Assembly: GCA_949130495.1 (NCBI GenBank) | Contig: OX422213.1 | Coordinates: 53,206,284-53,270,283, forward strand | Direction of reading: 5' to 3' | Length of the DNA: 64,000 bases | Source of the DNA: Sambucus nigra | Lineage: Eukaryota; Streptophyta; Magnoliopsida; Dipsacales; Adoxaceae | Shown: positions 35,024 to 47,047 of the stretch, piece after piece | How the letters are laid out: the number at the start of each line of letters is the position of its first letter | Numbering within the stretch: position 1 is the stretch's first letter | Notes under the pieces: model-generated | What the model was told of the DNA's origin: nothing | Seen by the model: the letters and a program-made list of their open reading frames with translations, nothing else | The model's database searches: none | Translations under genes and position numbers: made by a program

Positions 35024-36437
35024 TGTAACAACCCGAATTTTTTTAAATTGGAATTTTTAAATTAATTATGGAAATCTGAGAAAAATGAGATTTTTGATTT
35101 TTATAAATTTTATAATTTAAAATGTTGGTTTTTATATTTGAAAAATAAATTTTCAAACGGAATTAAAATGGAGTTTTAATTGAATTTTAATATATAGAAG
35201 AGTCATCCAAACATAAAACTCTCCAAGAGTCCTTAAAACATAAAACTCTCTAGCAACAAAAATATTTAAAAATATTGAACGGTTCGATCGAGCTTAAAAT
35301 TTTTGTACATCTTCCTCTTGTCTTCAGCTAGTTCTCCGCTAAATTTCATCTAATTCCAACGGTCCGATCATCCGAAATAAATTTTTTTTTGTGTTTGTAT
35401 CTCATTGAACTCTTTTCTTAATCAAACTCTTAATCCTTTATATATCAACTAATTCATGGTTTGGCCTTTCAAATCACTTTTTCTCAAATTTTTCTACGAG
35501 AAGACCTCTCCAAAATTACTCCCTTTCATCTACAAACTATAGCCCCAAACTTATTAAAGATTTCAACCTTAGATTATAAGGCTTATTTGGTATTTTCTCG
35601 AGTTTGGGCTAGAACGAGATTTGATTATTTTTGCAAGAAGAACGTGATGGTGCGTTTAGATTGTGAGGCTGAAATTATGTGATGATTCATGTGATGATGT
35701 CGAGGTATGAAATTTGACACAATATACTGTTATTCCCTTTGTTTTCTTGTGATTATCAACTCATATTTGAATTGATAAATTCAATTGGAATCTGGAAATT
35801 ATTGTTGAAATCTAATTTTAATGCATGTGGTATTATTATTGTGTTGGGCATGTTGTCATGAGATTTTAATATGGCATTGATGTTGGGTACCCGTCAAGAT
35901 TCTTGTTCCGGCTATTTGATAAAGTATGGCGCGGTATGGTGAGGGATGACGACTCGGTTAATGTGTTGTTGATAAATTATATTGATAAAAATGCTTATGG
36001 GATGCACATTTGATTTGAATATTCGTACTCGTATTGTTACGCTTTATTCACCGCTAATATTTGTTGAGCATCTTTCCTGTCGTATTGTGTACTTCCCCAT
36101 ATTTTCTTTTAGTGGCAGGTTAGCGCGGATTTGGGCGCTTTGGATTTGAATTGGAGAATGATATTTAACATGAATTATTATTGGGAAGAATATTCGAGAG
36201 AATACATATGAGAAGATTGTATTTATTTTTACTGTATAGAGCATTTTATTTTGAGATAGATGGTTGTATTATTTCGACAGATTATTGGTTGTATTTAATT
36301 TGGAGATTGAGATTAGTGGTTTCTCTTGTTTTTGTGGGATTTCATTTAGATGCTATGTACCTTGTTATTTGTGGATTAGTTTAGTTTGATCGACAGTAGT
36401 GCGCCGCTCGCTCTCCCCGGACGGGCGGTGTGTTACA
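35024..36437 (+). mobile_element. TRIM-like element, LTR 2 (shared)
   Basis: Starts TGTAACAACCCG and ends GTGTGTTACA (1,414 bp). It stands between two complete internal domains, so it serves as 3' LTR of one and 5' LTR of the next. Confidence 0.85.
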
Positions 36438-36692
36438 AAATGGTATTAGAGCTTATGTATACGACAACCCTCGGGTCTTGGATTTTGGATCTAGCATGCG
36501 GATAAGTCATGTTTTATTTGGAAATAGAAATTTGTGATGATAAGTCGTGTTAGGCATCGAGATTAGATGTGAGATATTTAAAATTGATTTTGGAGACGAG
36601 ATTTATTTTTGGAGATTGTTTGTGTGGCTTGATTTTTTAGCGTTAGGCTTCGTCGAATTTCGAGGGCGAAATTTTTTGCTAGTGGGGAAGTA
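36438..36692 (+). mobile_element. TRIM-like internal domain 2 (255 bp)
   Basis: Near-copy of internal domain 1, with the better primer site TGGTATTAGAGC and the same polypurine tract AGTGGGGAAGTA before the next LTR. Confidence 0.8.
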
Positions 36693-38150
36693 TGTAACAA
36701 CCCGAATTTTTTTAAATGGGAATTTTTGAATTAATTTTGGAAATCGGAGAAAAATGAAATTTTTGGATTTTTATAAATTTTATAATTTAAAATGTTGGTT
36801 TTTATATTTGAAAAATAAATTTTCAAATGGAATTGGAATCGAAATTAAAATGGAGTTTCAATTGAATTTTTTATATATAGAAGAGTCCTCCAAACATAAA
36901 ACTCTCTCAGAGTCCTTAAAACATAAAATTCTCTAGCAAAAAAAATATTTAAAAATATTGAACTGTCCGATCGAGCTGAGATTTTTTGGACAGCTTCCTC
37001 TTATCTTCAGCTAATTCTCCACCAAATTTCATGCAATTCCAACGGTCAGATTGTCCGAAATATTTTTTTTTTGTGTTTATATCTCATTGAACTCTTTTCT
37101 TAATCAAACTCTTAATCCTTTATATATCAACTAATTCATGGCTTGGCCTTTCAAATCACTTTTTCTCAAACTTTTCTACGAGAAGGCCTCTCCAAAATTA
37201 CTCCCTTTCATCTACAAACCATAACCCCAAACTTATTCAAGATTTCAACCTTAGATTATAAGGCTTATTTGGTGTTTTCTCGAGTTTGGGCTAGAACGAG
37301 ATTTGATTATTTTTGCGAGAGGAACGTGATGGAGTGTTTAGATTTTGAGGCTGAAATTATGCGATGATTCATGTGATGATGTTGAGGTATGAAATTTGAC
37401 ACAATATACTCCTTAATCTCGCGAGTGTTATTCCCTTTGTTTTCTTGTGATTATTGACTCATATTTGAATTGCTAAATTCAATTGGAATCTGGAAATTAT
37501 TGTTGAAATCTAATTTTAATGCATGTGGTATTATTGTGTTGGGCATATTGTCATGAGATTTTAATATGGCACTGATGTTGGGTACCCGCCAAGATTCTTG
37601 TTCCGGCTATTTGATAAAGTATGGCGCGGTATGGTGAGGGCTGACGACTCGGTTAGTGTGTTGTTGATAAATTATATTGATAAAAATGCTTATGGGATTC
37701 ACATTTGATTTGAATATTCGTACTCGTATTGTTACGCTTTATTCACCGCTAATATTTGTTGAGCATCTTTCCTGTCGTATTGTGTACTTTCCCATATTTT
37801 CTTTTAGTGGCAGGTTAGCGCGGATTTGGGCGCTTTGGATTTGATTTGGAGAATGATATTTAACATGTATTATTATTGGGAAGAATATTCGAGAGAATAC
37901 ATATGAGAAGATTGTATTTATTTTTGTTGTATAGAGCATTTTATTTCGAGATAGATAGTTGTATTATTTCGAGAGATTATTGGTTGTATTTAATTTGAAG
38001 ATTGAGATGAGTGGTTTCTCTTATTTTTGTGGAATTTCATTTAGATGCTCTATACCTTGTACATTAGTTTAGTTTTATCGATAGTAGCGCGCCGCTCGCT
38101 CTACCCGGGCGCGCGCGCGCGCGGGGGGGGGGGGGGGGAGGGGTGTTACA
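36693..38150 (+). mobile_element. TRIM-like element, LTR 3
   Basis: Starts TGTAACAACCCG and ends GGGGTGTTACA. Close to its end it has an expanded (GC)n plus poly-G run (38107-38140) that the other LTRs lack. ACTTG at 38151-38155 is the probable target duplication. Confidence 0.85.
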
Positions 38151-38155
38151 ACTTG

Positions 38156-39953
38156 GATTAATGATTCCATAATCAAAATTGTAGATGTCTTTTGATTATA
38201 AATGAAAAATTAATTTTTTATATTTTAATTATTTATTTAAGTTCTTTAGAGATGGGACTAAAGGCAAAAAAAAATCATATTTGGTGAGGTAACGAAGAAA
38301 AATGGGGAAAGAAGATGGTAGTCTTGCCTTCAAAGTATTATAAGGTAAGTTAAAATATATATCAATGAGGATTTTTTTTCTTGAGCCTTATCTTAGTAGA
38401 TATATAAAACTGTAGCTTTTCTTGTGGTTATGACACGTGGCAATAAAAGCTAGCAATTATCACTTAAGTAATTTCCTTATTTTCTCTGCTTTTGCCTCTT
38501 CAATTAATGTTTATTCAGTTGCCCATCCTTTTTTTTTCCCAATGTCCTTTCATTTTTTTTACCTTTTTTGAGATACGAAACATGTATACCAAAAGAAAAT
38601 GTATATACACTTAACACAACATTTATAGTTTTGTACCACAATCCTTTTCACTTATGAGAGATCGTCTTATTTTATGGACAACCCACCACCCATTTATGCA
38701 ACCGCACGGCCCATAAAACTCCAATTTTTCTTCATCTACTGACGATGGTAGTAAAGTTTCGGTGCTTACTGCAACAGAGATGCAACTGTTGTTGCTCCTC
38801 TTCTTTTGGCTGTGAGAAATGGAGAGTCTTGGAGAGAGCAGTATCTGAGAGAAATGGTTGGAGGAGCAGAGCCATTTTATTTTGTTTTCAATAACTCACT
38901 GAGATATCAAAAGAGGAGAGTATTAGTAATAGTTACAGGAAGAAATAAACGTAATTGCTACGGTCAGACAGAGAGAAAATATATGACGCTTTATGGTTTG
39001 GTTTAAGGTATCTGAGTGGGTAAGAATGATTGTCTTTGAGATTATTTTTTCTATTTTTGTTGTGCTACGAAAATATGATGTTTGATAATGTTAAGTAATA
39101 TTATATACACATCTGTGTTTAAGGAGTTCTAAAAGTTTTGTGATGGGAGTACTGTAATTAAGATTATTGTTTTGTCTCAATTTACTAAGAAATTATTAGA
39201 TTCTTCACATGCTTTTGTGTATAATTTTAGCACCATTATTCTACTCAACATATGTTTAGGGATTTATACATGTTATGAATTTATTTATTTATAAAATATA
39301 TCTCTTAATATTTTGAAGGATTTATTTTATTTGTATTAGTGTGTCTGTAATGTATAGAATTATTGAAGGCAGAAATACTGTGTAAATTTCTCTATATTGG
39401 AGTTCATCATTTTGTAATATTATTGAGTTCATTAGTTTTTTGAATCATAAAATTTTAGTCGGTCTTGCCGTGAGTGACTATTTCTTTGAAGGATAGTTTT
39501 TGAATTCATTAGACCGGTAGAAGGCTATGCTCAATTTTTTCTAAAATTATACACATACAAATTTCGTATATTAATGGAATTATGTACTCGCGAGCGCATC
39601 TCGCGGATATAAATGGTAGTATCTATTTATATTTTAGCAAAGTACTCTTAGCTCCATCACAAATAAATTTTAAACACTAAAGGAATTTTGACAAATTTTA
39701 AATATTAAAAGAATTTTGACAAATTTTAAGCACTTAAGCCTATTAATTTTCTTCTTATAGAAATTTACACTAGTGAGATAACGAGTAGATTTAATAATAT
39801 TTTTTTCTTAAATATTTAAAAATTATAGAAAAAAAAAAGGTTTGAAAACAAACATATGGTCCAAAAATGAATTGAATAAGTAAGAGTAGAAGTAGATAGA
39901 TAATTGTATTATTTGTGTGCGGAGAGTGTGGCGCGCAGCGAGTGACGGCAAGA
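38156..39953 (+). promoter_or_regulatory. Upstream region of the CGL160-like gene
   Basis: About 1.8 kb without a supportable gene. A G-box-type ACACGTGGCA lies near 38431, far upstream. A 66-codon ORF at 38806-39006 has no recognisable motif. No convincing TATA box is seen in the last 150 bases. The CGL160-like coding sequence starts at 39954. Confidence 0.35.
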
Positions 39954-40205
39954 ATGGCAGTTGTTGGAAAATGGTACATACCGGCGGCGGTGAGGTCGTC
40001 GGCCACACCCATCTCTCCAAGACAGACGAAAGTGATGTTGCCCAAGAAGAAGCCCCAGAAATGGTCCGCCGGTGTCCACCAAGCTTCGCAAGTACTGGGG
40101 CGGCGAAGGAGAAGACCCTATCACCTCTGACGAATTAACAAAGACTTTATGGGTCGCATGAAACGCTATATTCAGGATTCTGACTCTGACCCGCTTTTGC
40201 TCCCG
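39954..40205 (+). pseudogene. CGL160: CGL160-like exon 1
   Basis: Starts ATGGCAGTTG (MAVVGKWYIPAAVRSSATPI, a Ser/Ala-rich N-terminus suited to a plastid transit peptide) and ends at a GTACTC donor. The family normally has a Gly/Pro-rich segment between KWSAG and TKLRKYWGG. Here that segment is deleted and the frame changes. A second shift follows TSDE, where the usual Trp-containing residues before NKDFM are missing. Each segment between the breaks is otherwise well conserved. Confidence 0.8.
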
Positions 40206-40258
40206 GTACTCAAATGTTTATTCAACCTTTTTTTGGCTCCCAATTTTATTGTAAACAG

Positions 40259-40300
40259 GAAGAGCCTTGTGGGTTTCTTAGCTTAAATAGAGTGATGAGG
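40259..40300 (+). pseudogene. CGL160: CGL160-like exon 2
   Basis: Acceptor GTAAACAG, coding EEPCGFLSLNRVM, donor GTATCA. The extra G in ATGAGGG puts exon 3 one base out of frame. Confidence 0.75.
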
Positions 40301-40349
40301 GTATCATTCATATTATTTCCCTTAATATTCATAACTCGTGAGCTTATAG

Positions 40350-40425
40350 CATGGAAGTTGACTTGAGCAAAGAGCTAAGACCACCTTCAAAACCTCTTCT
40401 ACAGAAGCAAGTCGAGGCAGTTCAA
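40350..40425 (+). pseudogene. CGL160: CGL160-like exon 3
   Basis: Acceptor GCTTATAG, coding MEVDLSKELRPPSKPLLQKQ then VEAVQ, donor GTAAGC. This is the soluble N-terminal linker. Confidence 0.75.
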
Positions 40426-40521
40426 GTAAGCCAATCTGCTGAATCTTCTGGATTCATTCTCTGAGGTTGGTTTATATGCATTCACATTTTGCTTTCTCAT
40501 TGATTGTAACATGACTTTCAG

Positions 40522-40598
40522 TCTGTCACTCCATCACCAAGACGTGAGCAAGACAAGTGGGAAGGGATAGAGCAACTAAGGCTGCTACCGGAGGAAGT
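40522..40598 (+). pseudogene. CGL160: CGL160-like exon 4
   Basis: Acceptor ATGACTTTCAG, coding SVTPSPRREQDKW and, after a ~5-base insertion that shifts frame, RATKAATGGS; donor GTATGC. The last in-frame codon joins exon 5 in phase 0, which supports the splice assignment across the 21-kb intron. Confidence 0.75.
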
Positions 40599-41231
40599 GT
40601 ATGCCCATTGTCTTCCTTGCTTCCCATTTTTCTCTAACAAAATATCTACCCGTATACACACCAAACACTGCCAAATCTCTCTCATAATTTTATGGGTTTG
40701 GCCATACATGTAGGCATAATTGACTCTGTCCTCGCGCTTTTTATGACACTTTTTTGAGGTGGAGAATGCGGGAAATGTCCACCCCTCGTGGGAGTAAAAC
40801 TACGAGGCAGCCTAGGCACCATGGGGTTGTGATGTCGTCATTATGATATCATAAAATTTACTTTTGTCATTGGTGAATTAAGGCTAGGGCTATTGGTGTG
40901 GTGGGGTCGTGAAAATGATTGGTGATGTGTATACTTTCTGAAGGAAATGTTTACTATGGTTCTCCATAATGCTATGGGGCTGCAAGGTAGGTAGAGATGA
41001 GGGGCTAACGAATTGAAGTAAATCGGTGTGGGTGGTCTTATGACCCTAATATAGTGGGTGTTGGGGTGATATCAGCCTTTGTAAGGAAGTCAATTTTGCA
41101 TTAATGAGGCGTGGGTAGTATTAAATGGGTTGATAGCATATCAAGAAGCATGTTTGATGAAGCTAGTTTGTTGATTGGCTTATATCAACAGTGTTTCAGT
41201 TACCTTTTATAGATTGTGGCAGTTATATTAG
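40599..41231. other. Intron 4, left unique part
   Basis: No gene or element recognised before the MITE at 41232. A small inverted pair CCTCGTGGGAGTAAAACTAC / GAGG lies near 40785-40810. Confidence 0.5.
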
Positions 41232-41412
41232 GAGCAGTGCTATGAATCCTAAATAACTCTCCCAAATCTCTCTTAAAATGACTTGTGCTTTGTGCCCTGA
41301 CGGGACCCTCATCACATGGCAATACATGACAGGTAAGTGAAAGAATGACGTGGCGTCCACATAGGATTTTGGGGAGATTTGAAAGAGTTATTTGGGACTC
41401 AAAGCATTATTC
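41232..41412. mobile_element. 181-bp MITE with 9-bp target duplication
   Basis: Terminal inverted repeats of about 40 bases (left GAGCAGTGCTATGAATCC..., right complement GAATAATGCTTTGAGTCC..., both continuing AAATAACTCT and CAAATCTC). It is flanked by perfect TTATATTAG at 41223-41231 and 41413-41421. A 9-bp duplication points to a Mutator-type mobiliser. No coding capacity. Confidence 0.8.
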
Positions 41413-42120
41413 TTATATTAGAATTAATGGGGCGTGTGATGCTGAAAAAATGATAAGTTGTGATTGTAGGTGGAAAGGAAATCAAGGTTATTGTGGTTAA
41501 TGGTGTTTTGTACTCTCATATTTGGGTGCTCGGCACGCGAAAACAACATTACTCTCCAGCCTCTAAGTCAAAATCCTTGAGAATCCCAAGTAAATAAATG
41601 ACTATTGGGTGAACCATGGTTCAAAGTCTCGGTATTGGACACCCGATTTTCAATTCGGTCGCGGTATCGGACGATACGCAAATATATACTATTTAGAGAG
41701 CACAAAAAATTTCAAAGAAAATATAGAAAATTATAAAAAAATAAGATTAACAATGTGGTACAATTACATATGTTCAAAGCCATCATTTAATATGTATTGC
41801 ATTGTATAATTAGTTATACTGAAGCGTAACGGATTTGTCAGATTCAATATTCCATAATAAATGAGTATTAAGAACTTTTATACATTATTTGTACACAATG
41901 TTTAAAAAGACGCGAGGCGAGGTGTAACACTCACGCAAAAAAAATATAAAAAGTCTAATAAATTCACAAAAAGATAATCCAACACATTAAATGATGCAAA
42001 ATGGTCCATAATCATTCAATCCATCAACCAATCAAACTTAAAGTTCATCTCCATTACATCATTACCATATTGTTCATCACAAAAACATAAAAAAAAAACA
42101 AATCATTCTCAAGTTTACTA

Positions 42121-44111
42121 CTAAGACAATAATGGATCATCCGTATCCAAAGACTTGAAAAGTGGATTTAATCCATCATCATCCCCGCTATCACCACCAT
42201 CGCTAATAGGATCGTCCATGGAATCATCATCATATCTAATGGTCATCTCATCATCATCATCATCACCTGAATCAACATCAACAAATTCATCTTCTTCATC
42301 CACCAAGATCCCATTTCCTTTACCTATAAGATAAAATATAATTATTTTAACCCTTTAAAATAATAATTTAATGTAAAAAAAAGACAATAAAAATATTTAA
42401 TACTAACCCTTTCTTGAAGTGTTCAATTGTGAATTATTCCTCTTCCTTCCTTGTCCCCCTCTAGCACGTTCACAACGAATAGGAATGGGAATCTCTCCTA
42501 CCCGTGTCACATCATCCATCGCTCCTGAGGCATTTGTAACCACCGAGGCATCTGTCGAATGAGAATCATCATCTTGTCTCGCAACCCACTCATCATCTGA
42601 CGGTATATGATCAATAACCAATGGGTCCTCATCCTCCTTAAGCGCCTTCTTTTTCAAAAACTTCGTTTCCAACTTCTTATTATACATGATATACACCAAT
42701 AAATTCAACCTCTTCGTTGACAAACGATTTATTTTCTTTGTATGGAGTTGTATAATTTATACAAATAATAATTTTTTAGTCATTAAATAATAAACTTTTG
42801 TAATATTTACTTTGCAACAAACGAATACTTGATTAAATGTGCTCTAGTTGCGTTCACATGCGAACGAAGAGCATGTAAGACTCAAAACCCTCACCGCAAA
42901 ACTAGTCAATTATGGAGTTCCATCTCCAAAATTGAATCCACCAATCCGAGTGAAGTAAAATTTAGTTCAAAAGTATTTTTAATGGTATTAATCAAAAGCA
43001 AAGCATACTTAAATAAAATATTAACTTATCGGGACTATGCAATTTGCAACTTGTTTTTGCTGATGCGAAAGAAAAAAAAACTTACTATTCCTGAAATCAT
43101 CGATTTGTAAATCCGCTTTCAATCTATCTTGCTCATTCGGAATAAGCTTTTCCATGCAAGTCAATAAACCCAATTCAAATTCAGGATGGCTAGAGTAGTT
43201 CTCTTCATATTGAAAATGTGGATTTAGGAAATATGCCGCCGCATGCAAATGGCGATGTAACTGGAATTCCCATTTCGTATCAATTATGCTCCATATCTCC
43301 TTATAAAATCCCTAATTTCCTCCCAAGTTTTTCGCTATGGCCTCCCATAAATGAAACCCATCCCTGGCATCTTCTCTGAATCAGTCATCCTCAAAACCCC
43401 CACAAGAGGTTTTGTGCTTCTAATTGCATACGACATACTACCCCAAAAATTTCTATCCTATTTGTTTCCCTTCATCCTTCTTTCCCCAGCTTGATAAAGC
43501 CCATTTATGAGAAGTGAACATATGCTCCAGTGGTTCCTTAACGCTATGCATACTCTGAAGGGTTAAATAAGTGGTAGCAAATCTCATTGCAGCCGGGCGA
43601 ATAAGATCCTTCTTCATATGATCTCTCATCAGTTGCAAAATCCACCCATGGTTATATATGAAGTTACTCACCTACAATTATATATTACATTGTTAATATG
43701 TGAAACGAATTAAAAAGTAAAAAATCAAAATTAAAAATGAATTAATACTTTCTTTGACTTTATCAAGGCGTTTTTGTGCTGCGGTAATTCCCCAACTTTT
43801 TCCAACGTTAGGTCAATGCAATGGGCGACGCATGGTGTCCACCACAAGCGTTTCCTCATCTCCATCAACAACTTTTTCACTGCCTTATAATTCGAGGCAT
43901 TGTCGGTTACAACTTGAATGACCAACTCCTCCCCCCACCTCCTCAACAACACTATCCAGAAGTTACGTCCTTTATAGCATCGGACACATCAACTAATCGC
44001 AAGAAAACCGTGTCATGTTGATTATTGACGAGCAAATTTATCAAATGGCGACCTCGAATATCCTTCCAACCATTAGATAATATGGACACCCCTGTTTGTA
44101 TTCACGTTTTC
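42121..44111 (-). pseudogene. hAT transposase, C-terminal part
   Basis: Minus strand, continuing from 54764 when the retrotransposon is removed: GVSILSNGWKDIRGRHLINL, LRLVDVSDAIKD, VVTDNASNYKAVKKLL and WWTPCVAHCIDLTLEKVG are the DUF659 / RNase-H-like catalytic region. Then come VSNFIYNHGWILQLMRDH, RPAAMRFATTYLTLQSM, HAAAYFLNPHFQY and a dimerisation-like region with NLLVYIMYNKKLE. A very acidic tail (42306-42121, Asp/Glu runs) follows. Gaps at 43950, 43450 and 42750 contain frameshifts or short introns. Probably inactive. Confidence 0.8.
44107..44111. repeat. Target duplication of Gypsy-T (left)
   Basis: TTTTC, identical to 54764-54768 directly after the other LTR. Confidence 0.9.
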
Positions 44112-47005
44112 TGTGACACCCCGACTAATTAAATACCGAGTAGCTACTCCTTTATTCAAATTAATACAAAATGTCAAGTTGGTTCAGTTCATAGCATCAC
44201 TGTCGAAAAACGTTTTAACAATTACTAGCCACCTAATATTTAAAAAGTGAGTTGTCAATTTTTTAATTAAATCCGATTAACATTCAATAAGTATTACATT
44301 ATGAAATAATGATATCACTACCACATTATAGTCACATTACAATGATAGGGAAATATATGAATTTGGAGGAACACTCCTCGAAAATAATCCGAAATACTGA
44401 GTAAGACTGAATACAAAGTCTGAATCACTAAATAATTACAACCCAAAATCTGAAATACAACTGAGTAAGTAGGACGTATCTAAAAGAAAAGGGGCTACAT
44501 TCCCCACTGATGAGTAAATCTGAAATAGAGTCAAGATAGAAAGTGGAGGCGTCTACTATCGAGGTCCTGTAACTTCCACAGCAGCTACAACACGTCACCG
44601 TAATGGAACTCCTACGCATGGTGTCCTTGTGGCTGGGCACCTAAAAGGTTTTTACAAAAAAATAGATTTGAAAGCAAACGGGTCAGAAATCGATTGTGAA
44701 AACAGTTTAAAATATAGTAAGTGTTTACTATCATTAAACAGTGAATATAAAATACATGATAGTGCGTGCACTCACATGAGTCCCTCACCTCTCAACTAAG
44801 TGTGCACTCCTATGTACCCGTACCCATTCTAGTTATTCCACTATCTAACTAGTCTATTACAATATCTGACTTTGCTATACTATTCGTAGTTTAATTCCCA
44901 GCATTTTAATATAAACATAGAGTTTTACCTTCATTCCTCAGGATTAGTTGCAATAACTACTAAGAGTTTTTCCATTTTTAACTCTATAAAGATGTTACAT
45001 TAATTCACATTTGTACTTATATAAACACTTCATTTAAGTATTCCAGTATATCATTTTCATCATAAATATACAATAATGGCACCCCTAGACTAAGCTGCGG
45101 TGCACACATACTCTGCTATCAAATCCCGGTACATCACGTACATAAGGATCACGTATTCCGAATCTCTCAGGAACCGTTTTGATAAGTAACAATCACACAC
45201 AATGGAGGCGAACATAGTTCACATCACATGGGTCACGCACATACCTACGCTCCCATGATCAGCAGACTTATTAACTCCTCAATAAGTCATTCTCTTACCT
45301 ATGTCCTCGAGGTACCAATCTAAATCCCCCCGTAGGCACACAAAGATTAGATGGCCCTGATCGTACGCCAACCTCCCGTGATAGCAAGTATGGTAGGTAT
45401 GTTATACACAGATAACCACATATACTAAGCATTCACACATCTTAGATATCTTATAATATCAATAGAGGTATATTTTACATTCCTATATCGTCATTAAATG
45501 TTACACGTTTACAAATCCCCGAATAATATACATTAAAAGTTGTCAACACCTCTCACGTCGTAAATTTAGGTACTTATTCCTTAACCCATAAATGTCAACC
45601 GGTTTACTACAAAATTCTAAGTTTTAATCCTCAACGTACTCCAATCTCATAACTATACCCACTAGTCAATAAGGGAAGGTTAACACTCGATTAAAATAAG
45701 TCTACTGGAAGTTCGAAATAAAATCAGGCCCAAAAGGCCATTCTGTCAACTCGTTAGAAATCTCGTTCGAACGAAGTCTTCGAACGAACTCGTTAGAAGG
45801 GATATTGTCATCTCGTTAGAAGCTTAACGAGATGGCAGAATACGTCGAGAAATTTTTCAACTCATTTTTCTTCAATTTTCTCTTCTCTAATTCCATTCTA
45901 AAATCATCCCAATAACGTTTTAATGTTTTTAAACTACTCTAAGTACTCCTAGGTTGCTTCTTAACGTATTTTTGGGGTCAAATCCTCCTAATCAACATGC
46001 AATTATCATAAATCTCCAAATTTTACCCCAAACCCTATGAACATGAACACATAATTTTATTGTACCTAAATACTCATCATAAATTCGTTTTTAAATCACC
46101 CAAGTTAAGTTTTAGGGTACCAATCTCGTCCAAAATCATTCTACATGCAATTCCTAACCAAAATTAAGAGTTTCTACAACAATCCCATTGGGTTTTCTCC
46201 AAAACTTTCAAAGCATAAAGTTTCTACACTAAACATGGAGGAAATATTCATTGCAATTAATGACATCAAATCACTTGCCTTAAATCCGATGTTCTGATTC
46301 GTTGTTGATGATCAAGGTTGGCTCTCTCTCTTCTTTTCGGTCACAATTTCCATTCAAAATGCTGGTGATGGAAGATGGTTTGGTGGAACCCCTTTTAACT
46401 TCTCTCTAACTCCTCTCAAAACTCCCGTAACCCACTCTCTTGCCTTTTGCTGGTAATGGCCTTATTGACCTCTTTAAAAATATAAAAATAAACTCTAAAA
46501 TTCGTGGATTTTAATTCCTCAAATTTTAAAATTACCAAAATACCCTTATAGGTTGTCGGTTTGGCCTAAAAATGAATCGGGACCCAAACTAAACCCCCGA
46601 CTAGTGTTTTCTGACTATTTCGACCCTTCCAGACGCATTGGCGCACTCAAAATGATCATTCGGTTGATAAAAATATAATTTACTTTTTAATTTAAATAAA
46701 TTCATTTCTGACGCGATTGACACGCGCGTTCCAACTAAATTTTCCAAATTGTCGTATTTCTGTCTCTTGACAATTTAAATATTTTCAATACTCATATATT
46801 ACCATATATACTCAAAAATATTGAATTTTAACATAATCAAATACCAACTCACATCTCGCTAGTATTTATATCCGGATTAATTCCCAATTAATTCTCATTT
46901 AATTCAATTAATCCCTTAAATACAAATCGGATTAATTCCCAATTAATTCTCATTTAATTCAATTAATCCCGTAAATACAAATCAATAAAATTACGGGGTA
47001 TTATA
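44112..47005 (-). mobile_element. Gypsy-T 3' LTR (2,894 bp)
   Basis: On the plus strand it runs TGTGACACCCCG...GGGGTATTATA, mirroring the 5' LTR at 51852-54763. The two agree base for base over long stretches with scattered substitutions. It lacks two blocks of the TTCGAA palindrome cluster found in the 5' LTR. Confidence 0.9.
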
Positions 47006-47022
47006 TACTTTTTCCCTAATAA
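47006..47022 (-). other. Gypsy-T polypurine tract
   Basis: Minus-strand TTAGGGAAAAAGTA stands immediately before the 3' LTR. Confidence 0.7.
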
Positions 47023-47047
47023 CAGAATTTCGTCCCGAAATTCAGAA

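Noticed and set aside
38100..38140. (GC)n plus poly-G as a regulatory G-quadruplex
   Set aside because: It lies at the end of one LTR only and is absent from the sister LTRs; slippage or base-calling error is at least as likely.
38806..39006. 66-codon ORF upstream of CGL160
   Set aside because: No recognisable motif, no second exon, and composition typical of chance ORFs in this region.
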